The translations under genes and the position numbers were made by a program. Of a stretch of 64,000 bases of DNA, positions 16,130 to 24,510 are shown one piece after another. The notes below the pieces were generated by a model. The model had not been told where the DNA came from. It saw only the letters and a program-made list of their open reading frames with translations, and did no database searches. The stretch is from UBA3263 sp964528425 (lineage in GTDB: Bacteria > Bacteroidota > Bacteroidia > Bacteroidales > Muribaculaceae), in the NCBI GenBank assembly GCA_964528425.1, contig CAZGTD010000009.1:1-64000 (forward strand). The letters are read 5' to 3'. Each line of letters opens with the position of its first letter. Position 1 is the first letter of the stretch.

Positions 16130-18759
16130 TCTATGCCGTTGGAGTATGATGAGCGTTTGTCGTATTTCAAGTCCGAGAGCATCGATGACTTGAAGGCAAT
16201 ATGGAAATTATAGCTCTTATATGGACCGAACGGAACGAATGATGCTGTCATTACAAAGTCGTGGAGTTCACGGCTGAGGTTACAGTTCATATAAGAGATT
16301 TTTTTCAGTCGGAAGTCGTAGCTGGCGGAGAAGTTGAATTTCCAGTTTTCGGTTGGTTGAATGGAGCCGGAAAAGCTCAGGTTGTGAGTAAACTTTCCTT
16401 TATATTCCATTTTCTGTTTATCGAATTCTCCGTATCCGTAGCTGATTGAGTAGTTTATAGAGAAATTCCACGGACACTTCATGCGCAGGTAGCCGTCGTC
16501 GTCCCAATCATGGCCCGCTGCGGTTTCTTTCTTTTTTTTGTTGCGCGGCTTGCTTTCAGCTTCGTCAGTTTCGCCGTCGTTGTTTTGCTCTTTGTCGCGC
16601 TTAAATAACTTGGTGAATGTTGAGTTATTGAAGTTATATGAGAAACTCGTGCCGGTAGAGGCGAGCCTGGCCAAACCTTTGCCGGCTTTGAGCCGGGTAA
16701 CGTTGCAACGGTAGGGGGTGCCGTTTTCATTGAGCCGATATGTGTAGACATCCCAGACTGCCGACAGGTTCAGGTTAAAATTCTTGGCCAGGCGCAGCAG
16801 AATTGAAGTGTTGAGATTGCTCCAGTTCAAGGAGTCGGCCGCGAAATTATAGCTCTCGCTCAGCGAGAGGTTTTCAATAAGCGAAATCTTGCGGTCTTCG
16901 AGCGAGTCGTTTCGCGAGCGCACTTTTGCTTCAAGATTGTTGGCGAGAGAGAAGCTGACTATTCCTGATTTTCCGCGGCCCGGAATGCCGAATGTTGCGT
17001 TAGGGTAGCGCGAGTAAACAACCTCCTCGGGCTGTCCGTTATAGCCGGGCCGGTTATAACGGCCGTAGTAGCCCCAGAACGGTGCTCCGAAATCCGGAGA
17101 ACCGGAAAGCGAAACAGTCGGTGTGATTACATGTCGAACCATTTTCAAGGGACCCTTGAACAACGGACGCCAGAAACCGTAGATTTTTGTTGACAGGCCA
17201 ACCGAGGCCGAGAAATCAAAGACGTTGTAGAAGCTGTAGGTTGTATCCATCACTTCGGCAGCCGCATTGGGGTCCCATTGGCGATTGATGCGCTGAGTGT
17301 ACATGCGGTCGGTCAGTTGAAGTGAAGGTGAAATATTGATGTATTTAAAGAGTTGGAAAGTTGCTGAAATAGGCATTGAGTGGCGCATGCCGTTACGCCA
17401 ATCTTTAATTAACGACTTTTTGAAAAACTCGTCTTGCTTGGCTGTCAGTGAGTTCTGGAGTTGGCCGTTATATGAAATTTTTATGCGCTCATACCATTTT
17501 TCTTGTCCAACAGCGCGTTTACGCTTAAACGGGGCGACCTGCGACATGCTGACCGTCAGGTTCGGAAAAGAAACGTTGAGCGTTTCATCGCTCGAGCGCT
17601 GAGTAATATTCATGCCGGCCGAAAGACTCCATTTAGTCCCCGGAAACCGGTAAGTCATGTTAACGGTAGAGCTTTTGGTATTTTCGGTAAAGGATGAGTT
17701 ATAGTAGCTGTTTACGTTATTTCGCGAATAGCCGCTTGTAGCAAAGTTTACCGATGCCGAGAAGGTCATGTTGGGGTTATATTTGGAGTCTTGCTGGTGA
17801 TACCAAATAACCTGGAAGTTTGTTGATTTAGAGTAGTCGGCCGAACCTTTTTCGCCGTCGACAGTGTTCAGATAACTTATCTGCACATTGCCGGCGAATT
17901 TGTAGCGTTTGGAGTAGGCCGACCGCCCTGTGAGGCCCCATGTGCCTTTGGTGTATATCTGACCGGTGAGGGCAAGGTCAACATTATCGTTGATAGCAAA
18001 ATAATATCCGCCGTTGTCAAGATATAGCCCGCGGCGATAATCATCGCCGAAAGTCGGGAAGATTATGCCTGAGGAATATTTTTTTGTAAACGGAAAATAA
18101 CCGAACGGAACGGCCAAAGGCAGAGGGAGTCCGGCAAGAACAAGGTATGCCGGGCCGGTAACTATATTGCTGCCGGGCTTAACTTTACCGCGTGTAATCT
18201 GAAAATGGAAGTGAGGGTCGTCGTGGTCATCGCAGGTGGTGTAGCGCCCTTGTTCAATGTAGAACTCACCATTGTTCATTTTTTTTGATTTCTCGCTTAC
18301 CAGATAGCCTTCGCCCTGTTGCGTAACAACGTTTGTTATATACCCTTTTTCAGTTTTGAAGTTATAGCTCATGGTTTCCGCATCGTAGCCGTCAGAGCCT
18401 TGTTCAAAGCGGGGAGTGCCGCGCAGATTGCCGAGCGAGTCGGGCATGCCTGCAGCGTTGACATCGCTGGTTTTAAGGTCGATATCGATTTTTTCGGCGT
18501 CGAGATTGATGTCGCCGTAGGTGACGTGGCCTTTGCCATACATGAAAGTATGGTTGCGGCCGATAATAATCATTGAGTCAGACGAGTTGAACACCACCGT
18601 ATTGTCGAGATCGACTTTCTGACGGCGTATGCGCGAGCGCGCCTGAAGCGTTGCGACGGAGTCGACGGCAAGCGACTCAACTGAGTCCGGTTCCTCGCCC
18701 ATGACGGTCAAAGAACATAAAATCAGGCAAATAAGTGTATATATTTGGTGTCGCAACAC
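16120..18759 (-). CDS. LptD-like outer-membrane LPS assembly protein
   Basis: 879-aa precursor with a signal peptide (residues about 1-21). An OstA-type periplasmic domain at about 45-200 (FMYGKGHVTYGDINLDAEK) is followed by a long beta-barrel rich in alternating aromatic and polar residues, which ends in an aromatic residue (EWY) as outer-membrane barrels do. A lysine- and acid-rich insertion near residue 735 (RNKKKKETAAGHD) is probably a loop. In Bacteroidetes this family is annotated as putative LPS assembly protein LptD. It is first in a minus-strand run with metX, hom, aguA, aguB and the DXS-like gene, which have no obvious link to LPS. Confidence 0.88.
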   Translation of the reverse strand: MLRHQIYTLICLILCSLTVMGEEPDSVESLAVDSVATLQARSRIRRQKVDLDNTVVFNSSDSMIIIGRNHTFMYGKGHVTYGDINLDAEKIDIDLKTSDVNAAGMPDSLGNLRGTPRFEQGSDGYDAETMSYNFKTEKGYITNVVTQQGEGYLVSEKSKKMNNGEFYIEQGRYTTCDDHDDPHFHFQITRGKVKPGSNIVTGPAYLVLAGLPLPLAVPFGYFPFTKKYSSGIIFPTFGDDYRRGLYLDNGGYYFAINDNVDLALTGQIYTKGTWGLTGRSAYSKRYKFAGNVQISYLNTVDGEKGSADYSKSTNFQVIWYHQQDSKYNPNMTFSASVNFATSGYSRNNVNSYYNSSFTENTKSSTVNMTYRFPGTKWSLSAGMNITQRSSDETLNVSFPNLTVSMSQVAPFKRKRAVGQEKWYERIKISYNGQLQNSLTAKQDEFFKKSLIKDWRNGMRHSMPISATFQLFKYINISPSLQLTDRMYTQRINRQWDPNAAAEVMDTTYSFYNVFDFSASVGLSTKIYGFWRPLFKGPLKMVRHVITPTVSLSGSPDFGAPFWGYYGRYNRPGYNGQPEEVVYSRYPNATFGIPGRGKSGIVSFSLANNLEAKVRSRNDSLEDRKISLIENLSLSESYNFAADSLNWSNLNTSILLRLAKNFNLNLSAVWDVYTYRLNENGTPYRCNVTRLKAGKGLARLASTGTSFSYNFNNSTFTKLFKRDKEQNNDGETDEAESKPRNKKKKETAAGHDWDDDGYLRMKCPWNFSINYSISYGYGEFDKQKMEYKGKFTHNLSFSGSIQPTENWKFNFSASYDFRLKKISYMNCNLSRELHDFVMTASFVPFGPYKSYNFHIAFKSSMLSDLKYDKRSSYSNGIEWY

Positions 18760-18783
18760 TGTGTGATCTTGGTTTTATAACTG

Positions 18784-18791
18784 CAAAGATA
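18784..18791 (-). promoter_or_regulatory. -7 box for the lptD operon
   Basis: The minus strand reads TATCTTTG here, an exact TAnnTTTG match, 25 bp before the lptD start codon. A clear -33 TTTG is not visible at the expected distance. It is divergent from the promoter of the next plus-strand gene, with only about 23 bp between the two boxes. Confidence 0.6.
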
Positions 18792-18814
18792 CGATAAAAA
18801 TCGGAAATTTTCAT

Positions 18815-18822
18815 TAACTTTG
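18815..18822 (+). promoter_or_regulatory. -7 box for the putative transporter gene
   Basis: TAACTTTG matches TAnnTTTG exactly and ends only 9 bp before the ATG at 18832. Transcription should start 3-4 nt after the box, so the mRNA would have a leader of about 6 nt or none. Confidence 0.6.
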
Positions 18823-18831
18823 CGCCCGAAA

Positions 18832-20493
18832 ATGGACTGGATTGCAGAATTATTAACCGACCATACACCACTACAGGCAGTAATAGTGCTTTCTGTGATT
18901 ATTGCCGTTGGCCTGGGGCTGGGCAAGATTAAGATTCTTGGCGTTTCGCTGGGAGTTACTTTTGTGTTTTTCGTAGGTATTCTTGCAGGTCATCTCGGTT
19001 TCAGTATAGACCCTCAGATGTTGCTATATGCCCAGAATTTCGGGTTGGTACTGTTCGTATATGAACTTGGATTAAAAGTCGGCCCGGGCTTTTTTGCATC
19101 GTTCAGGTCGGGTGGGGTTAAGCTCAATCTGCTTGGCCTGGCAACAGTTTTGGTCGGCACTGCAATGGCTGTCGGCTTTACTTTTGCATTAGGAATTCCT
19201 ATGAGTGATATGGTCGGAATTCTCAGCGGTGCAACAACCAATACGCCCGCGTTGGGTGCCGCTCAGGAAACCCTGTCGCAGTTAGGGTTGCCGTCGGTGG
19301 GGGCCGCACTTAGTTGCGCAGTTACTTATCCGCTGGGTGTTGTTGGCGTGATTCTGGCTTTTGTAGTGGTCAGAAAACTCTTTGTGAGGTCAACCGATTT
19401 GGTAACGCATACCCATGAAGATGGCACGCAGCCTTTTATTGCCGCTTATCAGATTCATAATCCCGGTGTTTTCGACCGTACGGTTCGCGAGGTTGCATCG
19501 TTTGCGCCTCATAAGTTCGTTATATCGCGGTTGTGGCATGACGGAAGTGTTTCAATCCCTACTTCAGATACAGTGTTGCATGCCGGTGACCGACTGCTTG
19601 TTATATCTAACGATGAAGATGCGCCGGCGCTTACGGTTTTATTCGGGCAGCGCGAAGAAACCGACTTCAATCAGTCCGACATAGACTGGAATGCTATCGA
19701 CTCAACCCTGATTTCAAAACACGTTGTCGTTACCAAGCCTGAAATCAATGGCAAGCGCCTCGGTTCGCTTAAACTCCGCAATAGTTATGGCATCAATATC
19801 TCGCGTGTTTTGCGTGCGGGAGTTCAGTTGCTTGCTACTCCTCAGCTGGTTTTGCAGTTAGGCGACAGGCTGACAGTTGTGGGCGAGGCTAAGGCGATTG
19901 AAAATGTTGAGCGACTGCTCGGAAACGCCACTACCACACTGCGCGAACCTAATCTCGCGGCAATATTTATCGGCATGGTGCTCGGTCTGTTGCTGGGTGC
20001 GGTTCCCATCTATATTCCCGGAGTTGACACAAAGGTGTGTCTCGGCGTAGCAGGCGGCCCGATTATAGTGGGTATTCTTGTCGGTGCGTTCGGACCGCGA
20101 TTTCATTTGGTAACCTATACGACACGATCTGCCAACCTTATGCTGCGTGGTATCGGCTTATCGCTATTTCTGGCGTGTCTGGGTCTGAGTTCGGGATCGG
20201 ATTTTCTGGAAACGGTAATGACGTCCGACGGTCCGCTATGGATTCTGACAGGTTTTCTGATTACGGTAGTTCCGATGCTTGTTATGGCCGTTCCGGCAAT
20301 GAGAGTCTGGAAGCTCAATTTTGGTGAAACTTGCGGAATGCTCGCCGGAGCGATGGCCAATCCGATAGCGTTGACATTCAGCAACGATACATGTAAAACA
20401 GATGACCCGGCAGTGGCATACGCAACGGTTTATCCGGTTTCGATGTTCCTGCGGGTCATTATTGCACAACTACTCGTTGTTGTGTTCTACTGA
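18832..20493 (+). CDS. Putative transporter, AspT/YidE-YbjL family with two RCK_C domains
   Basis: 553-aa inner-membrane protein with the layout of the aspartate-alanine exchanger / YidE family: an N-terminal membrane block (about five segments, residues 10-185), two cytoplasmic TrkA-C (RCK_C) domains (about 195-365, the second beginning VVTKPEINGKRLGSLKLRN), and a second membrane block (about 375-553). The glycine-rich LSGATTNTPALGAAQ in the first block and MLAGAMANPIALTFS in the second are the paired family signatures. I start at the ATG at 18832; the frame extends to a TTG at 18820 that lies in the -7 box. The substrate is unknown, with dicarboxylates or amino acids as family precedent. 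Confidence 0.88.
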   Translation: MDWIAELLTDHTPLQAVIVLSVIIAVGLGLGKIKILGVSLGVTFVFFVGILAGHLGFSIDPQMLLYAQNFGLVLFVYELGLKVGPGFFASFRSGGVKLNLLGLATVLVGTAMAVGFTFALGIPMSDMVGILSGATTNTPALGAAQETLSQLGLPSVGAALSCAVTYPLGVVGVILAFVVVRKLFVRSTDLVTHTHEDGTQPFIAAYQIHNPGVFDRTVREVASFAPHKFVISRLWHDGSVSIPTSDTVLHAGDRLLVISNDEDAPALTVLFGQREETDFNQSDIDWNAIDSTLISKHVVVTKPEINGKRLGSLKLRNSYGINISRVLRAGVQLLATPQLVLQLGDRLTVVGEAKAIENVERLLGNATTTLREPNLAAIFIGMVLGLLLGAVPIYIPGVDTKVCLGVAGGPIIVGILVGAFGPRFHLVTYTTRSANLMLRGIGLSLFLACLGLSSGSDFLETVMTSDGPLWILTGFLITVVPMLVMAVPAMRVWKLNFGETCGMLAGAMANPIALTFSNDTCKTDDPAVAYATVYPVSMFLRVIIAQLLVVVFY

Positions 20494-21609
20494 TTATTTA
20501 TTTAGCTTTTTCAGCCATGCGCTCACCAGCGGGATTTTATAGCCATGGCTTGGCGGGTCAACGTTAGCGAGTCGGAAGAATTCATCGCGGTCAACGCCGT
20601 TGGGCATCTCTTCGAGTTGCACGCGATTTGCGGGGTCGGCATATTTGGGATAGTGGTGTGACTCAAAGTTGTCGGGCGCGCCGGCCAGTTCAAATGCTTG
20701 TGCTACAATGCGGAAGTCGCGGTCCATGCCGCCTTCGGTGCAGATGACCGGCCTGGGGGCCAGAGCTGCAACGATGTCGGGGAAGTCAAACTCAAGGAAG
20801 AATCCGGGAATAAGATGCTCCAGGTTGTTGGGGTAGGGGCGGTGGCCGTTGGCGTCGCGCTTGTTCATGGTCAAGGCGCGTTCGCGAGTACGGCAGAGGA
20901 AATCATTATAGACAAACGCCTTGATGGTAGGGTCGAGCAGGCCGAGAACCATCAATGGCTCGGTGCCGAGTGAGAATCCGCTTACAATGATGTTGTTGGC
21001 ATCGATTCGCGGATCGGTTTTCATCCAATCAAGAATTACCTTATCCTGCCAGGACGCTAATCCCAGCCAGCTCCATCCCATTTCGAGAAGAAAGCGCGAA
21101 GAAACCACATAGTCGTTAACTCCACCATCGTTTAGCTCGCCACACGAAGGATTGTCAACAACAACTGCAATCACTCCTTCCTTCATCAGTTGCCACCCCT
21201 GACCGTTTTCAGAAATCAGGCGTTCTTTGGTCTGACCGAATCCGGGAATGCACAAGGCCGAAAAGCCCGACAATGAATCGGGAATCATAACGTAAAATGG
21301 AACAACTACGCTGTCGAGCGGAAATGAAAGCCACCGTTCAAGAGTGTAACCCTCTTTGCGTTGGCTTGACTCCAATTTCGGGGGAGCTGCTTGCGCCTGG
21401 GGGTGTTTCATGAGTCGGGCCATGGCTTCCGACATTTGCGCCTGCCAGCGCGGAAAACTGTCCGGCGTCATGGTTTCGGGTTTGAAATACAGGCGCGGAG
21501 GATTATTGCGCATAATCTGTTCGGCAACCCGGCGGGTAGAGGTTGCTGGCTGACCGAAAGCGCATAGGGCTGCCGTCAGACCAATCAAAATTGAATATAA
21601 GCGTTTCAT
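20494..21609 (-). CDS. Secreted alpha/beta hydrolase (acetyl-xylan-esterase-like)
   Basis: 371-aa protein with a signal peptide (about residues 1-19, MKRLYSILIGLTAALCAFG). Alpha/beta hydrolase fold: nucleophile elbow VSGFSLGTEP, acidic residue probably in TEGGMDRDF, and His in PPSHGYKIP. The length and the N-terminal cap region resemble the abhydrolase_7 / acetyl xylan esterase group found in polysaccharide-degrading Bacteroidetes. A deacetylase of plant or host glycans is a fair guess, not a proven one. Its stop codon directly abuts the stop codon of the convergent transporter gene. No glycan utilisation genes lie next to it. Confidence 0.82.
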   Translation of the reverse strand: MKRLYSILIGLTAALCAFGQPATSTRRVAEQIMRNNPPRLYFKPETMTPDSFPRWQAQMSEAMARLMKHPQAQAAPPKLESSQRKEGYTLERWLSFPLDSVVVPFYVMIPDSLSGFSALCIPGFGQTKERLISENGQGWQLMKEGVIAVVVDNPSCGELNDGGVNDYVVSSRFLLEMGWSWLGLASWQDKVILDWMKTDPRIDANNIIVSGFSLGTEPLMVLGLLDPTIKAFVYNDFLCRTRERALTMNKRDANGHRPYPNNLEHLIPGFFLEFDFPDIVAALAPRPVICTEGGMDRDFRIVAQAFELAGAPDNFESHHYPKYADPANRVQLEEMPNGVDRDEFFRLANVDPPSHGYKIPLVSAWLKKLNK

Positions 21610-21614
21610 ATCCG

Positions 21615-21622
21615 CAAAGATA
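21615..21622 (-). promoter_or_regulatory. -7 box for the secreted hydrolase gene
   Basis: The minus strand reads TATCTTTG, 5 bp from the start codon at 21609. The mRNA would be nearly leaderless. I do not see a good -33 element. Confidence 0.55.
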
Positions 21623-21663
21623 AATAAAATTACCCTATATTTTAAACATTTTTAAGAAAAAAT

Positions 21664-21694
21664 TTTGCCACTTCATCAAAAATCATTACATTTG
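21664..21694 (+). promoter_or_regulatory. Promoter of the YtxH gene cluster
   Basis: TTTG at 21664-21667, 19 bp spacing, TACATTTG at 21687-21694. Both halves match the Bacteroidetes consensus. The first start codon is at 21788, leaving a leader of about 90 nt with no strong fold that I can see. Confidence 0.7.
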
Positions 21695-21787
21695 CGCAGT
21701 GAATGACCAAATTAGCGAACTTTTTATCTTTGGAAGTCGTTATAGAAGTACATTTAACTTTTAACACAAACTAAAATAACTCGAAAA

Positions 21788-21991
21788 ATGAAAAACTTCA
21801 GTATCTTCCTCGCAGTTATCGGCGGTGTGGCAATCGGCGCAGCCGCTGGTTTACTCTTTGCTCCCGAAAGCGGCGAAAAGACTCGTGACAATATCAAACG
21901 TTATCTTCGCGAAAAGGGCATCTGCCCCGCAAACGAGTCGAAGCTCGATGAGCTCGTTGATGAAATTGCCGACGAACTTTCAAAGAAGTAA
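21788..21991 (+). CDS. YtxH domain protein
   Basis: 67-aa protein with one N-terminal hydrophobic segment (FLAVIGGVAIGAAAGLLFAP) followed by the YtxH signature ending in PESGEKTRDNIK and a charged C-terminal helix. YtxH proteins are small envelope or general-stress proteins of unknown mechanism. First gene of a cluster with a second YtxH protein 50 bp downstream. Confidence 0.88.
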   Translation: MKNFSIFLAVIGGVAIGAAAGLLFAPESGEKTRDNIKRYLREKGICPANESKLDELVDEIADELSKK

Positions 21992-22041
21992 TTATTACTA
22001 ACCGCTTGTTTTTAACAATTTAAATCCTCAAGGTAAAAGAT

Positions 22042-22254
22042 ATGGCTTCTAATTCAAATAGCGGAACTATGGGTGCCTTCATAGGCGGTGCGATAATCGG
22101 CCTGACGGCCGCCATACTTTTTGCTCCCCAGCCGGGGCGCGATCTTCGCAGCCGCCTCATAGAAAAACTGAGCCGCCATAGCATAATCCTTTCCGACACC
22201 GAAGTTGACGAACTGATTGCCCGTTTGGAGGCCGACGACGAGGATTTTATTTAA
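22042..22254 (+). CDS. YtxH domain protein, second copy
   Basis: 70-aa paralogue of the preceding gene with the same plan: hydrophobic glycine-rich segment, LLFAP-like motif (AILFAPQPGRDLRSRL), and an acidic C-terminal helix (DEDFI). Sequence identity to the first copy is moderate, so this is an old duplication. An intrinsic terminator lies about 40 bp after its stop, so the two YtxH genes may form their own short transcript. Confidence 0.85.
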   Translation: MASNSNSGTMGAFIGGAIIGLTAAILFAPQPGRDLRSRLIEKLSRHSIILSDTEVDELIARLEADDEDFI

Positions 22255-22293
22255 CTCCGTAAAGATTAACTTCAATTCACCCGATATTGGAGA

Positions 22294-22344
22294 GCGGCGC
22301 CCACACAGACAATAATCTCCATGGGCGCCGCAGTTCCTTTTTTT
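22294..22344 (+). terminator. Intrinsic terminator inside the stress cluster
   Basis: Perfect 10-bp stem (GCGGCGCCCA at 22294-22303 with TGGGCGCCGC at 22322-22331), 18-nt loop, then a T run at 22338-22344. An in-frame ATG at 22321 falls at the edge of the stem, which argues that the next gene starts at 22369 instead. It would separate or attenuate transcription between the YtxH genes and the holin-like gene. Confidence 0.75.
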
Positions 22345-22368
22345 AACACGTCACGTTCGGGAACTATT

Positions 22369-22794
22369 ATGAATCTTTTTTCTCAACAACAATCAACTGA
22401 AGATTCGGCATATTCTCGCATCTACTCCGAGGCCAAACGCCTGGTAGGGCTTGAATTGGAAAACGCACGCCTGCTGGCAACCGAAAAGCTTACTTTGCTG
22501 CTTGGACGTATAGCCCTTGTTGCAGTGTGTTTCGTGGTCAGTGCAACCGCTTTGGTTTTTATGTCGATGGCTGTAGCTGACTTTCTGCTTCAGGATCTTC
22601 CCCCACGCTGGACCTATCTGATTATCGCCGTTTTCTATATTCTGATAATTGTTATTGCCGCATCTTTCCGCCGGCGTCTGATTATAGACCCTATAGCCAG
22701 ATTTATTTCTCGGGTATTGCTTGACCCGCCGACGCCCAATAATCAGGAAGCGGCTCTCACTAATATTTCTAACCCCGGTTCTGACGAAGAATGA
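22369..22794 (+). CDS. Phage-holin-X-like (DUF1469) membrane protein
   Basis: 141-aa protein with two adjacent hydrophobic segments (about residues 47-72 and 79-101) separated by a short DLPPRWT turn, and a cytoplasmic N-terminal amphipathic helix. This is the plan of the holin-X / DUF1469 family, common in bacterial stress clusters and not linked to phage here. The ATG at 22369 is preferred over 22321, which lies in a terminator stem. Its stop overlaps the next gene by 4 bp (ATGA). Confidence 0.8.
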   Translation: MNLFSQQQSTEDSAYSRIYSEAKRLVGLELENARLLATEKLTLLLGRIALVAVCFVVSATALVFMSMAVADFLLQDLPPRWTYLIIAVFYILIIVIAASFRRRLIIDPIARFISRVLLDPPTPNNQEAALTNISNPGSDEE

Positions 22795-23066
22795 AAAGCA
22801 AATATTCAATCAAACGACCAGAAACAGAATGGGAGGGGCTCACCCTTGATGAAATCCGTTATGCACGCGCATTGACCGAAACCAGAATTCTTATTTCGCG
22901 CGAAATTCTCGGGTCTCGTTTCCGGAATACTCTCGGAGGGAAAATCGCTTCGGCCAGCTCGCGTTCAATGATCGGACGCATGTTTTCCGGCCTCTCCTGG
23001 CTCGACCTGGGTCTGATGACCCTTCGCCTGGGGTCAAAAGTAACCGGCTTTTTCCGGCGCAAGTGA
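22791..23066 (+). CDS. Conserved hypothetical protein, 91 aa
   Basis: I do not recognise a named domain. The protein is basic and arginine-rich, with an amphipathic helical first half (EIRYARALTETRILISREI) and a weakly hydrophobic C-terminal part (LSWLDLGLMTLRLGSKVTGF) ending in FFRRK. It overlaps the holin-like gene by 4 bp, so the two are probably translated together. A peripheral membrane partner of the holin-like protein is possible. Confidence 0.7.
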   Translation: MKSKYSIKRPETEWEGLTLDEIRYARALTETRILISREILGSRFRNTLGGKIASASSRSMIGRMFSGLSWLDLGLMTLRLGSKVTGFFRRK

Positions 23067-23118
23067 TAAACATTTTATTAACATCAATATAACCAAACCT
23101 ACTAAACATTTATTCGTT

Positions 23119-23331
23119 ATGACAGTAGAACAAATCGGCACCTTTGCAGGTGAAGTTTGGAAAGCTCTTGCCGAGCAAGATGCTAACTCCATCAAGACTA
23201 TTAAAAAGGCTACCAAGCTGAAAGAAAAAGAAATTTATGCCGCCCTTGGCTGGCTTGCCCGCGAAGGTAAGCTGCATCTGGGTGATGCCGGCGACCCCAA
23301 GGAAGTCGACGTGGTCCTGGTTGAAAAATAA
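23119..23331 (+). CDS. Small winged-helix domain protein (DUF2582-like)
   Basis: 70-aa protein consisting of a single winged-helix fold: IGTFAGEVWKALAEQ, a recognition region LKEKEIYAALGWLAREGKL, and a short wing ending in VDVVLVEK. Such proteins are widespread in Bacteroidetes as stand-alone domains. Target and role are unknown. It lies 52 bp after the 91-aa gene and before a hairpin at 23360-23389. Confidence 0.85.
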   Translation: MTVEQIGTFAGEVWKALAEQDANSIKTIKKATKLKEKEIYAALGWLAREGKLHLGDAGDPKEVDVVLVEK

Positions 23332-23359
23332 GGACCGGCAAACAGACCGTTTTTCGACG

Positions 23360-23389
23360 GACGCGGAGATTTTTTCGGATCTTCGCGTC
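23360..23389 (+). terminator. Hairpin after the winged-helix gene
   Basis: 11-bp stem with one G-U pair (GACGCGGAGAT at 23360-23370 with ATCTTCGCGTC at 23379-23389) and an 8-nt loop. The T content after the stem is modest (TGTTGTTCTG), so termination may be weak. Confidence 0.45.
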
Positions 23390-23453
23390 TGTTGTTCTGA
23401 ACATTATTGCTGCGCTTAACGTTTTAAAGGTAAATTAACGCTCAACTATTATA

Positions 23454-24509
23454 ATGATGAAAACAAAACTGATTTCCGCGCTGGCTTTTGCCGCAATTGT
23501 TTTAAGCGTATGTCCGGATGAAGCCCGTGCATGCACCCGCGTTGTTTACCATGGTGATTCAGTAACCGCTACCGGCCGCACTCTTGACTGGACAACTCCT
23601 ATTCCAACCTCGCTGCGTGTATTGCCCCGCGGGGAGAAACATATCAGCTATGATGATCCGGCAAAAAATATGGTCTGGACATCGAAATATGCAACTGTAA
23701 TGGCAGTTGGCTACGATATGGGTTATTCTGAGGGAATGAATGAAAAGGGTCTTGCCGCCAATGTTCTTTATCTTCCCGGTTCTGTTTATTCCTACGGTCC
23801 CGGCAAGGAGCACCGCAAGATAATGGCAACCAGCGTATGGCCTCAATATGTTCTTGATAATTTCGCTACGGTAAGTGAGGCTGTTAAGGCACTGAGCAAA
23901 GATGAGTTTTATCTCTACGCGCCTGAAATGCCCGATGGTTCGGCTGCTACTCTTCATATGGCGCTTTCCGACCCTTCAGGCGACTGTGCCGTAATTGAAT
24001 ATAATGAAGGTAACCTGCAGATCACCCGGGGCCCTGAATACTCCGTGCTGACCAACGCTCCTTTCTATAATCAGCAGTTAGCCGTTCGCGACTATTGGAA
24101 AAACGTTGGCGGAATGCACATGCTTCCCGGCACTAACCGTTCGTCTGACCGTTTTGCCCGTGCATCGTTCTACTCATCGCTTCTGCCTAAAGACTTGAAC
24201 CATCGCGATGGTCTGGCCGGAGTGTTCGGAGTAATCAGGAACTGTGCGGTTCCAATGGGTATTGCCGTTCCCGACCAACCTGAAATTTCTACCACCCAGT
24301 GGTTCTCGCTGTGCGACCAAACAAATATTACCTATTATTTCCAGCTTACTCAGAGCCCCGCGGTAGTTTGGGTTGATTTGACCAAACTTAACATTAATGA
24401 GGGCGCTCCTCAGTTGACCGTGCAGTTAACCACCGATGGTTCACAAATCGGATGCATTAACCATCTGATGAAACCTACAACCCCTTTCAAACCCGTTTTT
24501 CATCTCTGA
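23454..24509 (+). CDS. Choloylglycine hydrolase family amidase (bile salt hydrolase / penicillin V acylase type)
   Basis: Ntn-hydrolase of 351 aa that cuts linear amide bonds. The signal peptide ends ...DEARA and cleavage exposes Cys27 as the N-terminal nucleophile (CTRVVYHGD). Arg42 and Asp45 are in GRTLDW, Asn201 in SVLTNAPFYNQQ, and an Arg in the 229-236 stretch (NRSSDRFA): the usual active-site set. Gram-negative gut members hydrolyse conjugated bile acids, but penicillin V and N-acyl amides are alternatives and the sequence does not decide. Two start codons are possible (23454, 23457). The product should act in the periplasm. It is followed after one base by a DUF3298 gene. Confidence 0.9.
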   Translation: MMKTKLISALAFAAIVLSVCPDEARACTRVVYHGDSVTATGRTLDWTTPIPTSLRVLPRGEKHISYDDPAKNMVWTSKYATVMAVGYDMGYSEGMNEKGLAANVLYLPGSVYSYGPGKEHRKIMATSVWPQYVLDNFATVSEAVKALSKDEFYLYAPEMPDGSAATLHMALSDPSGDCAVIEYNEGNLQITRGPEYSVLTNAPFYNQQLAVRDYWKNVGGMHMLPGTNRSSDRFARASFYSSLLPKDLNHRDGLAGVFGVIRNCAVPMGIAVPDQPEISTTQWFSLCDQTNITYYFQLTQSPAVVWVDLTKLNINEGAPQLTVQLTTDGSQIGCINHLMKPTTPFKPVFHL

Positions 24510-24510
24510 T

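Noticed and set aside
22321..22368. Upstream ATG for the holin-like gene
   Set aside because: The ATG lies at the edge of an intrinsic terminator stem, and the added residues do not look like a conserved N-terminus.
22369..22794. Prophage remnant suggested by the holin-like protein
   Set aside because: No other phage genes are present; holin-X/DUF1469 proteins are common chromosomal membrane proteins beside YtxH genes.
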